The translations under genes were made by a program, and so were the position numbers. Positions 28,371 through 38,009 of a DNA stretch of 64,000 bases are shown here, in pieces. The notes beneath the pieces are model-generated. The model had not been told where the DNA came from. It saw nothing but the letters and a program-made list of their open reading frames with translations, and did not search any database. The number at the start of each line of letters is the position of its first letter. The first letter of the stretch is position 1. The stretch comes from Rikenellaceae bacterium (lineage in GTDB: Bacteria > Bacteroidota > Bacteroidia > Bacteroidales > Rikenellaceae): positions 124,001-188,000 of the forward strand of contig SUZX01000001.1 of NCBI GenBank assembly GCA_015059735.1. Direction: 5' to 3'.

Positions 28371-29226
28371 TATTTTGATAACCGGAGCCAACGGACAATT
28401 GGGCAACGAACTCCGCCAGTGTTGTGGCGATTCGGCAAATAATTATTTATTTACCGATATTGCCGAATTGGATATTGCCAATGCGGAAGCCGTTCAACAA
28501 TATATCCGAGATAACAAAATCGATGTAATCGTCAATTGTGCGGCATATACACAGGTCGATCGGGCCGAAGAGGAGGTTGACCTTGCCGATCGAATCAACT
28601 GCCATGCTGTCGCCAATTTGGCATTGGCGGCTACTCAAAATAGAGCAACACTGATCCACATCTCCACCGACTATGTATTTGCCGGAACAGCTCGTACTCC
28701 TTACACTGAGGATGCTATCGCCATGCCGACAACGGTCTATGGCCGTACAAAGTTGGCTGGCGAAGAGGCCGTCCGCCAATCCGGATGTGATTATCTGATC
28801 ATACGCACAGCATGGTTATATTCTACTTTTGGTAATAATTTTGTCAAAACCATATTGCGACTCACAACAGAACGAGAGAGATTGCAAGTGGTTGCCGATC
28901 AGACGGGAAGTCCAACTTACGCTGCTGATTTAGCAGCTGTGATTCATCACATCATCGAGCAAAAAAAATATCAGGAATCCAAAGGCACATACCATTATAC
29001 CGACGAAGGCGTTTGTACATGGTATGATTTTGCAACAGAGATAGCCCAACAAGCCAATCGCACACATTGCCGAATTACACCATGTAGCACCGATGAGTAT
29101 CCGACAAAAGCACATCGTCCGGCCTACTCCGTACTTGACACCGCAAAAATCAAGAAAACTTTCGGCATACAAATCCCTGCATGGCAGGAGTCACTGACCA
29201 AATGTTTGAAAAAACTCGAAAAATAA
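28363..29226 (+). CDS. rfbD: dTDP-4-dehydrorhamnose reductase
   Basis: A 287-residue SDR that reduces dTDP-4-keto-rhamnose to dTDP-L-rhamnose. GANGQLGNEL is the NADPH motif; STDYVFAG and VYGRTKLAGEE hold the Thr and YxxxK active site. It overlaps rfbC by 8 bp and is followed by rfbB after 1 bp. Confidence 0.95.
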   Translation: MLNILITGANGQLGNELRQCCGDSANNYLFTDIAELDIANAEAVQQYIRDNKIDVIVNCAAYTQVDRAEEEVDLADRINCHAVANLALAATQNRATLIHISTDYVFAGTARTPYTEDAIAMPTTVYGRTKLAGEEAVRQSGCDYLIIRTAWLYSTFGNNFVKTILRLTTERERLQVVADQTGSPTYAADLAAVIHHIIEQKKYQESKGTYHYTDEGVCTWYDFATEIAQQANRTHCRITPCSTDEYPTKAHRPAYSVLDTAKIKKTFGIQIPAWQESLTKCLKKLEK

Positions 29227-29227
29227 T

Positions 29228-30283
29228 ATGCAACGCAACCTGCTTATAACCGGTGGAGCCGGATTTATCGGATCACATGTGGTTCGACGAATGGTAGAAA
29301 AATATCCCGACTATCGCATTGTCAACTTGGATAAATTGACTTATGCCGGCAACCTATCTAATTTGCAAGACATAGAAGAGTATCCCAACTACGTTTTCGA
29401 ACGTGCCGACATTTGCGATATAGAAACACTGAGGGCGATATTTCGTCGGTATCAAATCGACGGGGTGATACATTTGGCCGCCGAAAGCCATGTGGATCGT
29501 TCGATTGCCGATCCGTTTACTTTTGCCCGGACCAATGTGTTAGGAACGCTTGCTCTTCTGCAAGCAGCCAAAGAGTATTGGAATGGCGATTGGAACGGTA
29601 AACGTTTCTATCACATCTCAACCGACGAAGTATATGGAGCTTTGCCCCTCGGTGGCGAGTTTTTCACCGAGCAAACCAAATATGATCCTCATTCCCCCTA
29701 TTCAGCATCGAAGGCTTCTTCGGATCACTTCGTCAGAGCCTTTCATGACACCTATGGATTGCCGACAATCATCACGAATTGTTCGAACAATTACGGCCCT
29801 TATCAATTTCCGGAGAAGTTGATCCCCCTATTCATTGACAACATTCGAAATCGCAAACCTCTTCCGGTTTACGGCAGGGGAGAAAATATCCGTGATTGGC
29901 TCTATGTCGAGGATCATGCCCGTGCCATAGACTTGATATTCCATAAAGGGAAAATTGCTGAAAGTTATAATATTGGTGGGTGTAATGAGTGGCGTAATAT
30001 CGATTTAGTCAAGTTACTCATCAGTACCACCGATAGAATATTAGGCAATCCCGAAGGTACCTCCGAGTCACTGATCACCTATGTTGCCGATCGGGCCGGA
30101 CATGATTTGCGTTATGCCATCGACGCCCGCAAGCTTCGCGAGGAGTTGGGTTGGAGTCCTTCGGTGCAATTCGAAGAAGGTTTGGAGAAAACCGTGAAAT
30201 GGTATCTCGAAAACGGCAATTGGTTGGATGATATTACCTCAGGCCGCTATCTTAACTATTACGAAGAACGATACAAACGATAG
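29228..30283 (+). CDS. rfbB: dTDP-glucose 4,6-dehydratase
   Basis: A 351-residue SDR catalysing the second step of the rhamnose pathway. GGAGFIGSHVVRRM is the NAD motif; HISTDEVYG and YSASKASSDHFVRAF are the active site; NCSNNYGPYQFPEKLIPL is the family hallmark. It completes the rfbACDB set, here in the order A-C-D-B. Confidence 0.96.
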   Translation: MQRNLLITGGAGFIGSHVVRRMVEKYPDYRIVNLDKLTYAGNLSNLQDIEEYPNYVFERADICDIETLRAIFRRYQIDGVIHLAAESHVDRSIADPFTFARTNVLGTLALLQAAKEYWNGDWNGKRFYHISTDEVYGALPLGGEFFTEQTKYDPHSPYSASKASSDHFVRAFHDTYGLPTIITNCSNNYGPYQFPEKLIPLFIDNIRNRKPLPVYGRGENIRDWLYVEDHARAIDLIFHKGKIAESYNIGGCNEWRNIDLVKLLISTTDRILGNPEGTSESLITYVADRAGHDLRYAIDARKLREELGWSPSVQFEEGLEKTVKWYLENGNWLDDITSGRYLNYYEERYKR

Positions 30284-30324
30284 AACTGCGAACCGACTGA
30301 CCCAAACAAACGAATCCGAATTTC

Positions 30325-31863
30325 ATGCAACAGGAATCGAGAGTTGGTAAGTCACTACTTAATGCACGAGTAAATCTGATATTTTATGTGCTGGCGTTGG
30401 CTTTGGCTTTTTTCTCGCGGCGCATATTTCTCAATTTGTTGGGGGCTGATTTTATCGGTCTCACAGGAACTTTGCAGAATCTATTGGGATTCTTGAATTT
30501 GGCAGAGTTTGGTGTGGGAACGGCCATTGGTTATACACTTTACAAACCACTTCGCAATCATGACAAGAAACAAATTTGCGAAATAGTTTCGGTTCTCGGA
30601 TATCTATACCGATGGGTCGGGTGGGTTGTTGCAGGTGGAGGTATAATTTTGGGAGCTTTTCTGCCATTGATCTACCCCGATACGACATTCTCAAATGCCA
30701 CACTCTATTTTGCTTATGGAGCGTTTTTGTCATCGGCACTGCTCGGCTATTTCATCAACTATCGACAAACTTTATTATTCGCAGATCAAAAAAACTATAT
30801 CATTACTGTCTGCTATCAGTCAGTCATCATCGCCAAGACATTGGTGCAGATGGTCAGCGCTTATTATACAGGTAGTTATTATTTATGGATCAGTATCGAA
30901 TTGCTCTTCGGCATGGTGTATTCGCTATTGTTGAATCGGCAAATCAATCGTTATTATTCATGGTTACATGCCGAAATCCGACAGGGGGGCGCATTGTTAA
31001 AAAAATACCCTGAGGTACTCCGATATGTCCGTCAACTATTCGTTCATAAAATCGGTGGGCTTGTACAGTTTCAAACAACCCCGTTTCTCGTTTATGCGTT
31101 TGTTTCGCTACAAACAGTTGCATACTACGGCAATTATACAATTATCACCGACAAATTGAACATCCTTATAGATCGCATCTTGGAAGGCACGAGTGCCGGA
31201 ATCGGGAATTTGGTAGCAGAACAGAACCACATGCAATCGTTGCGTGTATTTTGGGAGATTATTGCCGTTCGAACATGGTTGGCAGGCATTTGTGTGTTTG
31301 CAATGTGGCACATGTTGCCCTCGTTTATCGTGCTATGGCTTGGAGAGCAATATCTGTTGCCCGATGCGATCCTGTTTCTATTAGCACTTCGCTTCTTCTT
31401 ATGTATCATTCGTGGCGGATTTGAGCATTTTATTCACGCACATGGACTTTTTTACGACACATGGACTCCATTGATGGAATCGGCATTGTTTTTGTCGGTA
31501 GCCATTATCGGTGGATATTATCGAGGATTAGAAGGTGTATTGCTTGGTGGTGTGATCAGTACGGCAATCGTTGTTTTGGGATGGAAAAGTTGGTTCCTTT
31601 TTGTCAAAGGGTTTCAACATTCCGCATGGGACTTTTGGAGAAATTGGAGCATATATCTTTTACTTACATTAGTCGCATTTGGGATAACAGCATGGCTATC
31701 AAAATTAATCACGACAGTAATAGACGATAATACTTGGACGACTTGGCTCTGTAAAACCGCTGGTTTAACGACATTATTTGCAACAATCCATTTTGGACTA
31801 TTATGGGGAGGCACAAAAGGAATGCAGGATCTTGTCAAACAATTATGGGCAAGAGTAGGATGA
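30325..31863 (+). CDS. Wzx-like lipid-linked oligosaccharide flippase
   Basis: A 512-residue polytopic membrane protein with about 12-14 hydrophobic segments and no soluble domain. The N-terminal SLLNARVNLIFYVLALALAF and GLTGTLQNLLGFLNLAEFGVG resemble Wzx/RfbX polysaccharide flippases of the MOP superfamily. It should turn the undecaprenyl-linked repeat unit to the periplasmic face for the polymerase at 34873. The stop overlaps the following gene by an ATGA. Confidence 0.85.
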   Translation: MQQESRVGKSLLNARVNLIFYVLALALAFFSRRIFLNLLGADFIGLTGTLQNLLGFLNLAEFGVGTAIGYTLYKPLRNHDKKQICEIVSVLGYLYRWVGWVVAGGGIILGAFLPLIYPDTTFSNATLYFAYGAFLSSALLGYFINYRQTLLFADQKNYIITVCYQSVIIAKTLVQMVSAYYTGSYYLWISIELLFGMVYSLLLNRQINRYYSWLHAEIRQGGALLKKYPEVLRYVRQLFVHKIGGLVQFQTTPFLVYAFVSLQTVAYYGNYTIITDKLNILIDRILEGTSAGIGNLVAEQNHMQSLRVFWEIIAVRTWLAGICVFAMWHMLPSFIVLWLGEQYLLPDAILFLLALRFFLCIIRGGFEHFIHAHGLFYDTWTPLMESALFLSVAIIGGYYRGLEGVLLGGVISTAIVVLGWKSWFLFVKGFQHSAWDFWRNWSIYLLLTLVAFGITAWLSKLITTVIDDNTWTTWLCKTAGLTTLFATIHFGLLWGGTKGMQDLVKQLWARVG

Positions 31864-32812
31864 CAAACAACGGAGTAATGCCTCCGAAGGTTACCGTCAT
31901 GATTCCTTGTTATAATCAGGAAAACTTTATCGCACAGGCCATAGAGAGTGTATTGATGCAGGATTACGAAAATCTGGAAGTAGTAGTTGCTGATGATTGT
32001 TCAACGGATCAAACCGGAGAAATTGCACAAAGATATCGTTCGGATCTTCGATACAGATATATTCGTAATGCAATAAATCGAGGAAGGGTTGAAAATATCG
32101 CCATACATTTGAGAATTATACACACGGAGAGTGGGTCGTAAATCTTGATGGCGATGATTATTATACCGATAAACATTTTATAACAAATGCTATCAACAAT
32201 ATTCGACAAGCCCAACAACAAACCGTTACCCCTATTGTCGCCTATCTTTATAAACATGATAATTTAGAACAAATTAAACGACAACTACCCCATAAAGAGA
32301 TCTCAACCCAGTGTTTGCTGCTTTCCGGAGGCTCTTATGTTTTGAACTATTCAAAAATCGGACGATTTGGGCATTTCTCTACACTCTATCGACGAGATGT
32401 GGCATTTCGTATCGGAATGTACAAGTTACCCGTTCAGGCCTCTGATTTCCATGCCATCATTCGGGTTATCTTAAACGGAGATGTTTTGTTGGACAATCGC
32501 ACGATAGGTGTATGGCGCGTTCATGGCCAAAATACAACGATCACAGCACTGGAACACAGACAACAAGAGACTATGCAAACATTCGAAGCCATTGCCGATT
32601 ATGCCCGAAACTTTTTCTCAGAACAAGAGTTGATGATTTGGCGAAAAAGGATGAATCGAGCTGCATACTACGATTATGCAACAACCTACATCATGCACAA
32701 AAGAGATCTTCGCGCCCTACAACTATTGATAATGAGTTTCCGCCCTTCTAAAAGTTATATAAAACTTTGCTTTCGTTATCTATTCAAAGGATTAAAAGTC
32801 TCAGTCTTATGA
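31860..32812 (+). pseudogene. Family 2 glycosyltransferase broken by a one-base frameshift
   Basis: The first part (start 31860) encodes VTVMIPCYNQENFIAQAIES and VVADDCSTDQTGEIA, a GT-A nucleotide-sugar domain, but stops at 32139-32141. The protein continues in another frame: YTHGEWVVNLDGDDYYTDKHF and on to 32812. Adding one T at 32096/32097 restores a continuous frame reading VENYRHTFENYTHGEW, so a single-base deletion (natural or an assembly error) splits the gene. The repaired product would have 317 residues. Overlaps with both neighbours (ATGA at each end) show it was once a normal operon member. A translated product is still possible from the second part, starting at 32315. Confidence 0.85.
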
Positions 32813-33750
32813 CTTTTTCTATTGTTATACCTACTTATAACGGAGCCGCTTATATCGAAGAGGCCATACAATCGGTGTTGCAACAACAACGACAAGCCGA
32901 TGAGATCATCGTATCGGATGATAACTCTTCGGACAAAACGCTGGCGATATGTGAGAAGTATAAAGATCGTGTTAAAATATATACCCATAATCAAGGGCCC
33001 TCCGGTTTTGTCAATGGGTGGAATAATGCCATAGCTCATGCGACAAGCGACTACATCTCCATACTCCACCAAGACGATCGATTGGAGCCCAATTTTTTGG
33101 AAGAGATCGAACATGCTATTTACCAATATCCGGGTGTTAAACACCTGTTTGCGCCTTGTAACTATATTGATGAGAATGGGGAGATATGTCAAACTGCCGA
33201 TTATTGCGATGGTGGTATATGTCTTTATGACAGGGTCGCTTATATTGAGGCTTACCAGCAGATCGGACATCCGCATATACACCGATGCCCGGGCGTGGTG
33301 ACCCATCGAAGTATATTTCAGAAATGCAGATACCGAACCGAAGCCGGTCATATTGCCGACGACGATTTTTTCTATCGGGTTGGGGAATATACCGATGTGG
33401 TTGGGGTATTGAAACCTTTGGCAGCTTATCGACTACATGCCTCTTCGGAAACCGGACGACTCAAAAATCAAGATCTTATTCGCAGATTGGCAAATGATTA
33501 TGTATTTCAACTAAACTATTGGAAGAATAACCCGTTACGCACGTCCCAACTCTGGAAATATATATTGAAATATGCTATTCATTTTGCATGGGAAGAGTTG
33601 GTTTATGGAATACGATTAAAAGATAAAGCATTACTTAAAGATAGTATACGCAACATCAAAGAAATAATATCTATAGAAGATAAAATTCCATGCAAAATTC
33701 GCTGGTTTTATACTAGCTATATGCTACTGAAAAAATGTCATTTATTATGA
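32809..33750 (+). CDS. Family 2 glycosyltransferase
   Basis: A 313-residue cytoplasmic GT-A transferase. FSIVIPTYNGAAYIEEAIQS and IIVSDDNSSDKTLAI form the nucleotide-binding part, ISILHQDDRLEPNF holds the DxD-like metal site, and HIADDDFFYRVG lies in the acceptor region. It adds one sugar of the repeat unit; donor unknown. Its start at 32809 overlaps the preceding stop by an ATGA, and its stop overlaps the next start in the same way. The sequence becomes visibly more A/T-rich toward the 3' end. Confidence 0.85.
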   Translation: MTFSIVIPTYNGAAYIEEAIQSVLQQQRQADEIIVSDDNSSDKTLAICEKYKDRVKIYTHNQGPSGFVNGWNNAIAHATSDYISILHQDDRLEPNFLEEIEHAIYQYPGVKHLFAPCNYIDENGEICQTADYCDGGICLYDRVAYIEAYQQIGHPHIHRCPGVVTHRSIFQKCRYRTEAGHIADDDFFYRVGEYTDVVGVLKPLAAYRLHASSETGRLKNQDLIRRLANDYVFQLNYWKNNPLRTSQLWKYILKYAIHFAWEELVYGIRLKDKALLKDSIRNIKEIISIEDKIPCKIRWFYTSYMLLKKCHLL

Positions 33751-34862
33751 CCGTACTTATCTGTATCCCCTGCCTGTTATGCGGAGGAACCGAAATGCAA
33801 ACACTCAACTTGGCCCAAGCTTTATTGACATGCGGCCACAAAGTCGTTATCCTTTGTTATTTTGAGTATTTGCCGGAGATTGTAGCTCAATTTAACGATA
33901 TCGGAAGTCAAGTCATCTGTCTTTCGCCCTCCGGAAAAAGAACTCACGGTTTGAGAATGATAAAACATTTATACAAAGGAATTAATAACGTTATAAATAA
34001 AATAAAACCTCAGGTAGTTCATGTGCAATATATGACCCCGGGAGCAATTCCGATATTATTATTACGATTACTTGGAATCAATAATATTATTGCGACAATA
34101 CATACCACTGCCGACATCTATTCAAGTCTGCGTATAGTACATTTTATTCAGCGTTATTGTGTTCGATCGTTTAATTGCGTCACAAAAACAGCCGAACGAT
34201 CATTTTTCAATAATACACACCTATATACGACAGATATACAACTACAAAAGCGTAATCATTTCACATTGTACAACTGCTTATCCCAAGCTATTGATCCTAT
34301 TACAACTCCTCGAAAAGATCACCCGATAAGAACGATTGGCTTTGTGGGACGTTTGGAAAAAATTAAAGGTGCAGATTTAGTTATTCCAGCATTTGCTTCT
34401 GGTTATAAAGAGAATCGACAATTAAGGCTATTAATTGTCGGCGATGGTTCGCTACGATCATTTATGCAGAAACAGTCCCAACAATTGCAAGTAGCAGATC
34501 GTATTGAATGGGCTGGTATGCAGCAACAAACCCAATTGCAAACATTCTACGATCGGATTGATTTATTGCTTATCCCCTCCCGCAGCGAAGGGTTTGGTTT
34601 GACCGCTCTCGAAGGAATGGCACGCGGATGTATTGTGCTTGCAGCGCAGGTCGGAGGTCTTTGTGAATTGATCGAAGAAGAGCAATCCGGTTTGTTGCAT
34701 ATACCTGAAGATATAGATGATATGGTTCGTTGCATAAAGCGAGTTGTAGGCAATCAAAAATTAAGAAATTATTTTGCCGAGCGGGCAGTTTTGCGCGCCC
34801 GACAGTTCGACTTCAAACAGTATAGCATATTGGTCAATAGTTTGCATTGCAAGTTTATATAA
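33747..34862 (+). CDS. Family 4 glycosyltransferase
   Basis: A 371-residue GT-B transferase. The N-terminal half has CGGTEMQTLNLAQALLTCGH (donor-loop Gly-Gly) and VVHVQYMTPG; the C-terminal half has TIGFVGRLEKIKGADL, LLIVGDGSLR and the EX7E motif around PSRSEGFGLTALEGMARG. Start 33747 was chosen for its ATGA overlap with the upstream stop, consistent with the rest of the locus; an ATG at 33735 is possible. The coding sequence is A/T-rich relative to the sugar-nucleotide genes upstream. Confidence 0.87.
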   Translation: MTVLICIPCLLCGGTEMQTLNLAQALLTCGHKVVILCYFEYLPEIVAQFNDIGSQVICLSPSGKRTHGLRMIKHLYKGINNVINKIKPQVVHVQYMTPGAIPILLLRLLGINNIIATIHTTADIYSSLRIVHFIQRYCVRSFNCVTKTAERSFFNNTHLYTTDIQLQKRNHFTLYNCLSQAIDPITTPRKDHPIRTIGFVGRLEKIKGADLVIPAFASGYKENRQLRLLIVGDGSLRSFMQKQSQQLQVADRIEWAGMQQQTQLQTFYDRIDLLLIPSRSEGFGLTALEGMARGCIVLAAQVGGLCELIEEEQSGLLHIPEDIDDMVRCIKRVVGNQKLRNYFAERAVLRARQFDFKQYSILVNSLHCKFI

Positions 34863-34872
34863 CCGACATATA

Positions 34873-36207
34873 ATGCAGATAATTAACTTCATATATTTTA
34901 TCATAATATCCCTATTGGGGCTGAAATTTGCATTTCAGTCCCAAGGAATCATGAGACATCCCGTTGATAAACGACGTAAAATTATTTTTAATGGATTCGA
35001 ATTATTGTGGACCTTGATCTTTTCAACCGGACTGCTTGCACTATCGGCTCCGGCGGGATTCGATCTGATGGCGATTCGTCTGTTGGTATTGGAATGTTTC
35101 TGTCTGTTTGGAGTACTATATTGCAATAACCGTCCCATATGGTGTATAACGACATCTATTTACGTTATTTATCTATTGTGGTTAATTATCGGAATAAGTT
35201 ATTCCCCCATGCCGACGTATGGAATACGGGTATTTCTAAAATACCTCTATCCGTTTTTGATTCTCCTCTTTGCATCTGCCGTTGTTCGTAGATATGAAGT
35301 ATTTTTGGCGGCCGGTTTGGGTGCTCGTACCGTTGCCCTCGTTTGTGTTGCCATATCATTTGTTCCATACGCCGAATCATTGGTTTCGGGTGTATTCTGG
35401 TATGGAACAGCTCGTGCGATCAATTTTATTACCATGTGTATCTTTTCATTGGCACTTTATTTTGATGGATTCCGCCATAAGAAGGATCTTTGGTTTGCGA
35501 TTATATTCGCCATTCCATGTGTATTATGGGTATTTCGTACCAGTATGGCAGGAACAACTCTTGCATTGGTCACATTCTATTTCTATCGGTATAAATTGCG
35601 TTCAATTCCCGTAGTTCTTGGCATTATAGCACTCTTTATCTGCTCAATATTTTTTATTCCTTCGGTTCGAACAAAAATGTTTACCGAAGAGATCTCTATT
35701 GAACAGATACGTGAGGGAAAGATCTCAAAAGAGAGTATTTCGAGTAACAGCCGCTTTGCACTATGGACTTATTTATTGAATAGATTTTACTCCGAGAACA
35801 AGCTATCGGGATGTGGCACCGGATGCGTGCAAAACCACATGTATAACCATTCGATTTTTGGGGGATTACAGGTTCCACACAACGATTATGTGCAGATGCT
35901 GTGCGACAACGGAATCGTTGCCGTAATTATCTATTTGCTAATGGGATTCGGAATTATTGCACATACATATCAAATCTATAACAACAAACAATTTACCCTC
36001 GCTATTCGAATTTGCGCCATCACGGCCGGCAGTTCGTTGGCTGGTGTTTTGTTGACCATGTACACCGATAATACCGTCAATTACTCGATGGCAACATTGG
36101 CCTACCCTTTCGGTTTTTATGGCATGATGTTGGGATTAATTGCCGGATTCAATCATCAAAAATCTAACAACCGACAAAATGATATCTGTAATTATTCCAC
36201 TATTTAA
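34873..36207 (+). CDS. O-antigen polymerase/ligase-like membrane protein (Wzy candidate)
   Basis: A 444-residue protein with around 11 membrane helices and a large periplasmic loop. The Wzy_C (O-antigen ligase) region shows SSNSRFALWTYLLNRFYSENK, then GCGTGCVQNHMYNH and VPHNDYVQMLCDNGI, where the pattern HND-x-x-x-x-x-L...G is typical of Wzy/WaaL. In a locus with Wzx this is the likely polymerase, although a ligase role cannot be excluded. The start at 34873 follows the stop of the GT4 gene by 10 bp. Confidence 0.8.
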   Translation: MQIINFIYFIIISLLGLKFAFQSQGIMRHPVDKRRKIIFNGFELLWTLIFSTGLLALSAPAGFDLMAIRLLVLECFCLFGVLYCNNRPIWCITTSIYVIYLLWLIIGISYSPMPTYGIRVFLKYLYPFLILLFASAVVRRYEVFLAAGLGARTVALVCVAISFVPYAESLVSGVFWYGTARAINFITMCIFSLALYFDGFRHKKDLWFAIIFAIPCVLWVFRTSMAGTTLALVTFYFYRYKLRSIPVVLGIIALFICSIFFIPSVRTKMFTEEISIEQIREGKISKESISSNSRFALWTYLLNRFYSENKLSGCGTGCVQNHMYNHSIFGGLQVPHNDYVQMLCDNGIVAVIIYLLMGFGIIAHTYQIYNNKQFTLAIRICAITAGSSLAGVLLTMYTDNTVNYSMATLAYPFGFYGMMLGLIAGFNHQKSNNRQNDICNYSTI

Positions 36208-37111
36208 TAAAGAACGAGAAATCGTACGGAGTCTGCAATCCGTCCTCAATCAATCGTTTTCGCATTTTGAAATAGTCGTGATTGACGATGGTAGCACCGA
36301 TCATAGCGTAAAAAGAGTAGAGCAAATCGATGATCCTCGGATCAAAATTATTCGACAAACCAATGCCGGAGTAGCTGCTGCCCGAAATCGGGGAGTTGCC
36401 GAAGCACGCTACGATTGGGTAGCATTGTTGGATGCCGATGACGAATGGCGAGAAGATTTTTTAACGCAAATGTTCGACCTCATACAACGTTATCCACAAT
36501 GCGCCGTACATGCTTGCGGCTATGATTTTTGCGATGATCGAGGGAAAATCACTCCAGCACTTTTTCGAAGGATTAAATTTACCGAAGAACACGGAATAAT
36601 GGAGAACTATTTCGAGATTGCCTGTCACTCACACCCCCCGCTCTGCTCGTCAGCAGTAGTTATTCGCAAGACTGCCCTCATGGCAATCGGAGGATTTCCG
36701 ACAGACATTCAAGCCGGTGAAGATTTACTGACATGGGCACGCTTAGCGGCACATTATCCGATAGCCTATACCAAACAGCACTTGGCGATCTACCATGCCA
36801 CAAACAATTTTGCAGAGCCCCCCAAACGACAGCCTGCTCGAAAAGATCGGGTTGCCGAAGAACTATATAAATTATCTGTAAATAAGCAGATCCCGCAACT
36901 GCGAAATTATTTGTCACATTGGCACAAAATGCGTTGTTCGATTTATCTGCGCATGGGAGAACGGCGAAAAGTTTTGCGTGAGGCCTTAAAAGCGCTATAT
37001 TACAATCCGTTCAACGGTAAAATATATCTTTATGCCGGTATGACATTATCTCCCATGCGACTAATGTACATAACTGCCCAATATATATCACAATGTTCGC
37101 ACCGATCGTAG
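36179..37111 (+). CDS. Family 2 glycosyltransferase
   Basis: A 310-residue GT-A transferase with the canonical ISVIIPLFNKEREIVRSLQS, IVVIDDGSTDHSVKRV, AAARNRGVAEARYDWVALLDADDEW (by its ends) and GEDLLTWARLA motifs. The start at 36179 overlaps the polymerase gene by 29 bp. Its end overlaps the next transferase gene by 19 bp. Donor and acceptor are unknown. Confidence 0.88.
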   Translation: MISVIIPLFNKEREIVRSLQSVLNQSFSHFEIVVIDDGSTDHSVKRVEQIDDPRIKIIRQTNAGVAAARNRGVAEARYDWVALLDADDEWREDFLTQMFDLIQRYPQCAVHACGYDFCDDRGKITPALFRRIKFTEEHGIMENYFEIACHSHPPLCSSAVVIRKTALMAIGGFPTDIQAGEDLLTWARLAAHYPIAYTKQHLAIYHATNNFAEPPKRQPARKDRVAEELYKLSVNKQIPQLRNYLSHWHKMRCSIYLRMGERRKVLREALKALYYNPFNGKIYLYAGMTLSPMRLMYITAQYISQCSHRS

Positions 37112-37992
37112 TTTTTGCTTTCAATCGCCCCGATTCGTTACGGGCAACCATCGAATCTTTGGCAACAAATGATTTGGCCTCTCAATCAGATTTAATCATC
37201 TATTCGGATGGTCCTCGTCATGTTCAAGATCTCGACAACATAACAGCTGTTCGTCGCTATATTATGCAGTTGGGAGAGGAATTCCGACGTATTATTCCCC
37301 ATTTCGCGACAACAAACAAAGGATTGGGACAATCCATCATTGATGGTGCAGGAGAGGTCTTACGACAATACGGCAAGGCGATAATCATTGAAGATGATTT
37401 GGTCTGCGCCAAAGATTTTTTAAGTTATATGAACCAAACATTGGATTTTTACGAAAACGATCCCCGCATTATATCCGTATGTGGATGTGGATTGAAAATC
37501 AAACGCCCTGAAAATTACATGGGCGATGTTTATCTTTTGGGTCGTTCGTCTTCGTGGGGATGGGGAACATGGCTGAATCGGTGGGAACAAATCGATTGGC
37601 AAATTAGCGATTGGGAGAGTTTTTCGGCAGATAAGAAGGCTAAAAAAGCTTTTAATCGGAACGGGAGTGACCTTTATGACTTATTGAAAGCCTACATGAG
37701 TGGGAAAAACAACTCTTGGGCGATAAGATTCTGCTACAACCAGTTTCGACAAAATAAATATGCTGTTATTCCGTTTATTTCACGTATCATCAACCGAGGG
37801 TTTGGTGATGATGCGACCAATTGCAAACAAAAATACAACCGATTCAAAGTCGAGTTTCGGGCAGAGGGATGTGATGGATTGCAACTCCCCAAACATCCCC
37901 CAATAGATCCCCAAATCGAGCGGGCTTGTCGGAATTATCACACAATATCGATTAGAATGTACAGTAAACTCCGAAAATTATTAAATTTGTAG
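37093..37992 (+). CDS. GT-A glycosyltransferase, GNT-I/sugar-transferase-like
   Basis: A 299-residue transferase that differs from the classical GT2 proteins around it. The N terminus is APIVVFAFNRPDSLRATIES, and the acidic metal motif is IIEDDLVCAKDFL. GRSSSWGWGTWLNRW in the middle is typical of a bacterial sugar-transferase group distantly related to the GNT-I (GT13) fold. Product function is inferred from the locus only. Confidence 0.75.
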   Translation: MFAPIVVFAFNRPDSLRATIESLATNDLASQSDLIIYSDGPRHVQDLDNITAVRRYIMQLGEEFRRIIPHFATTNKGLGQSIIDGAGEVLRQYGKAIIIEDDLVCAKDFLSYMNQTLDFYENDPRIISVCGCGLKIKRPENYMGDVYLLGRSSSWGWGTWLNRWEQIDWQISDWESFSADKKAKKAFNRNGSDLYDLLKAYMSGKNNSWAIRFCYNQFRQNKYAVIPFISRIINRGFGDDATNCKQKYNRFKVEFRAEGCDGLQLPKHPPIDPQIERACRNYHTISIRMYSKLRKLLNL

Positions 37993-38009
37993 CGTAATTT
38001 TTGATTATC

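Noticed and set aside
32315..32812. A separate short gene after the first half of the GT2
   Set aside because: It is the continuation of the same transferase after a one-base frameshift; restoring one T joins the two parts.
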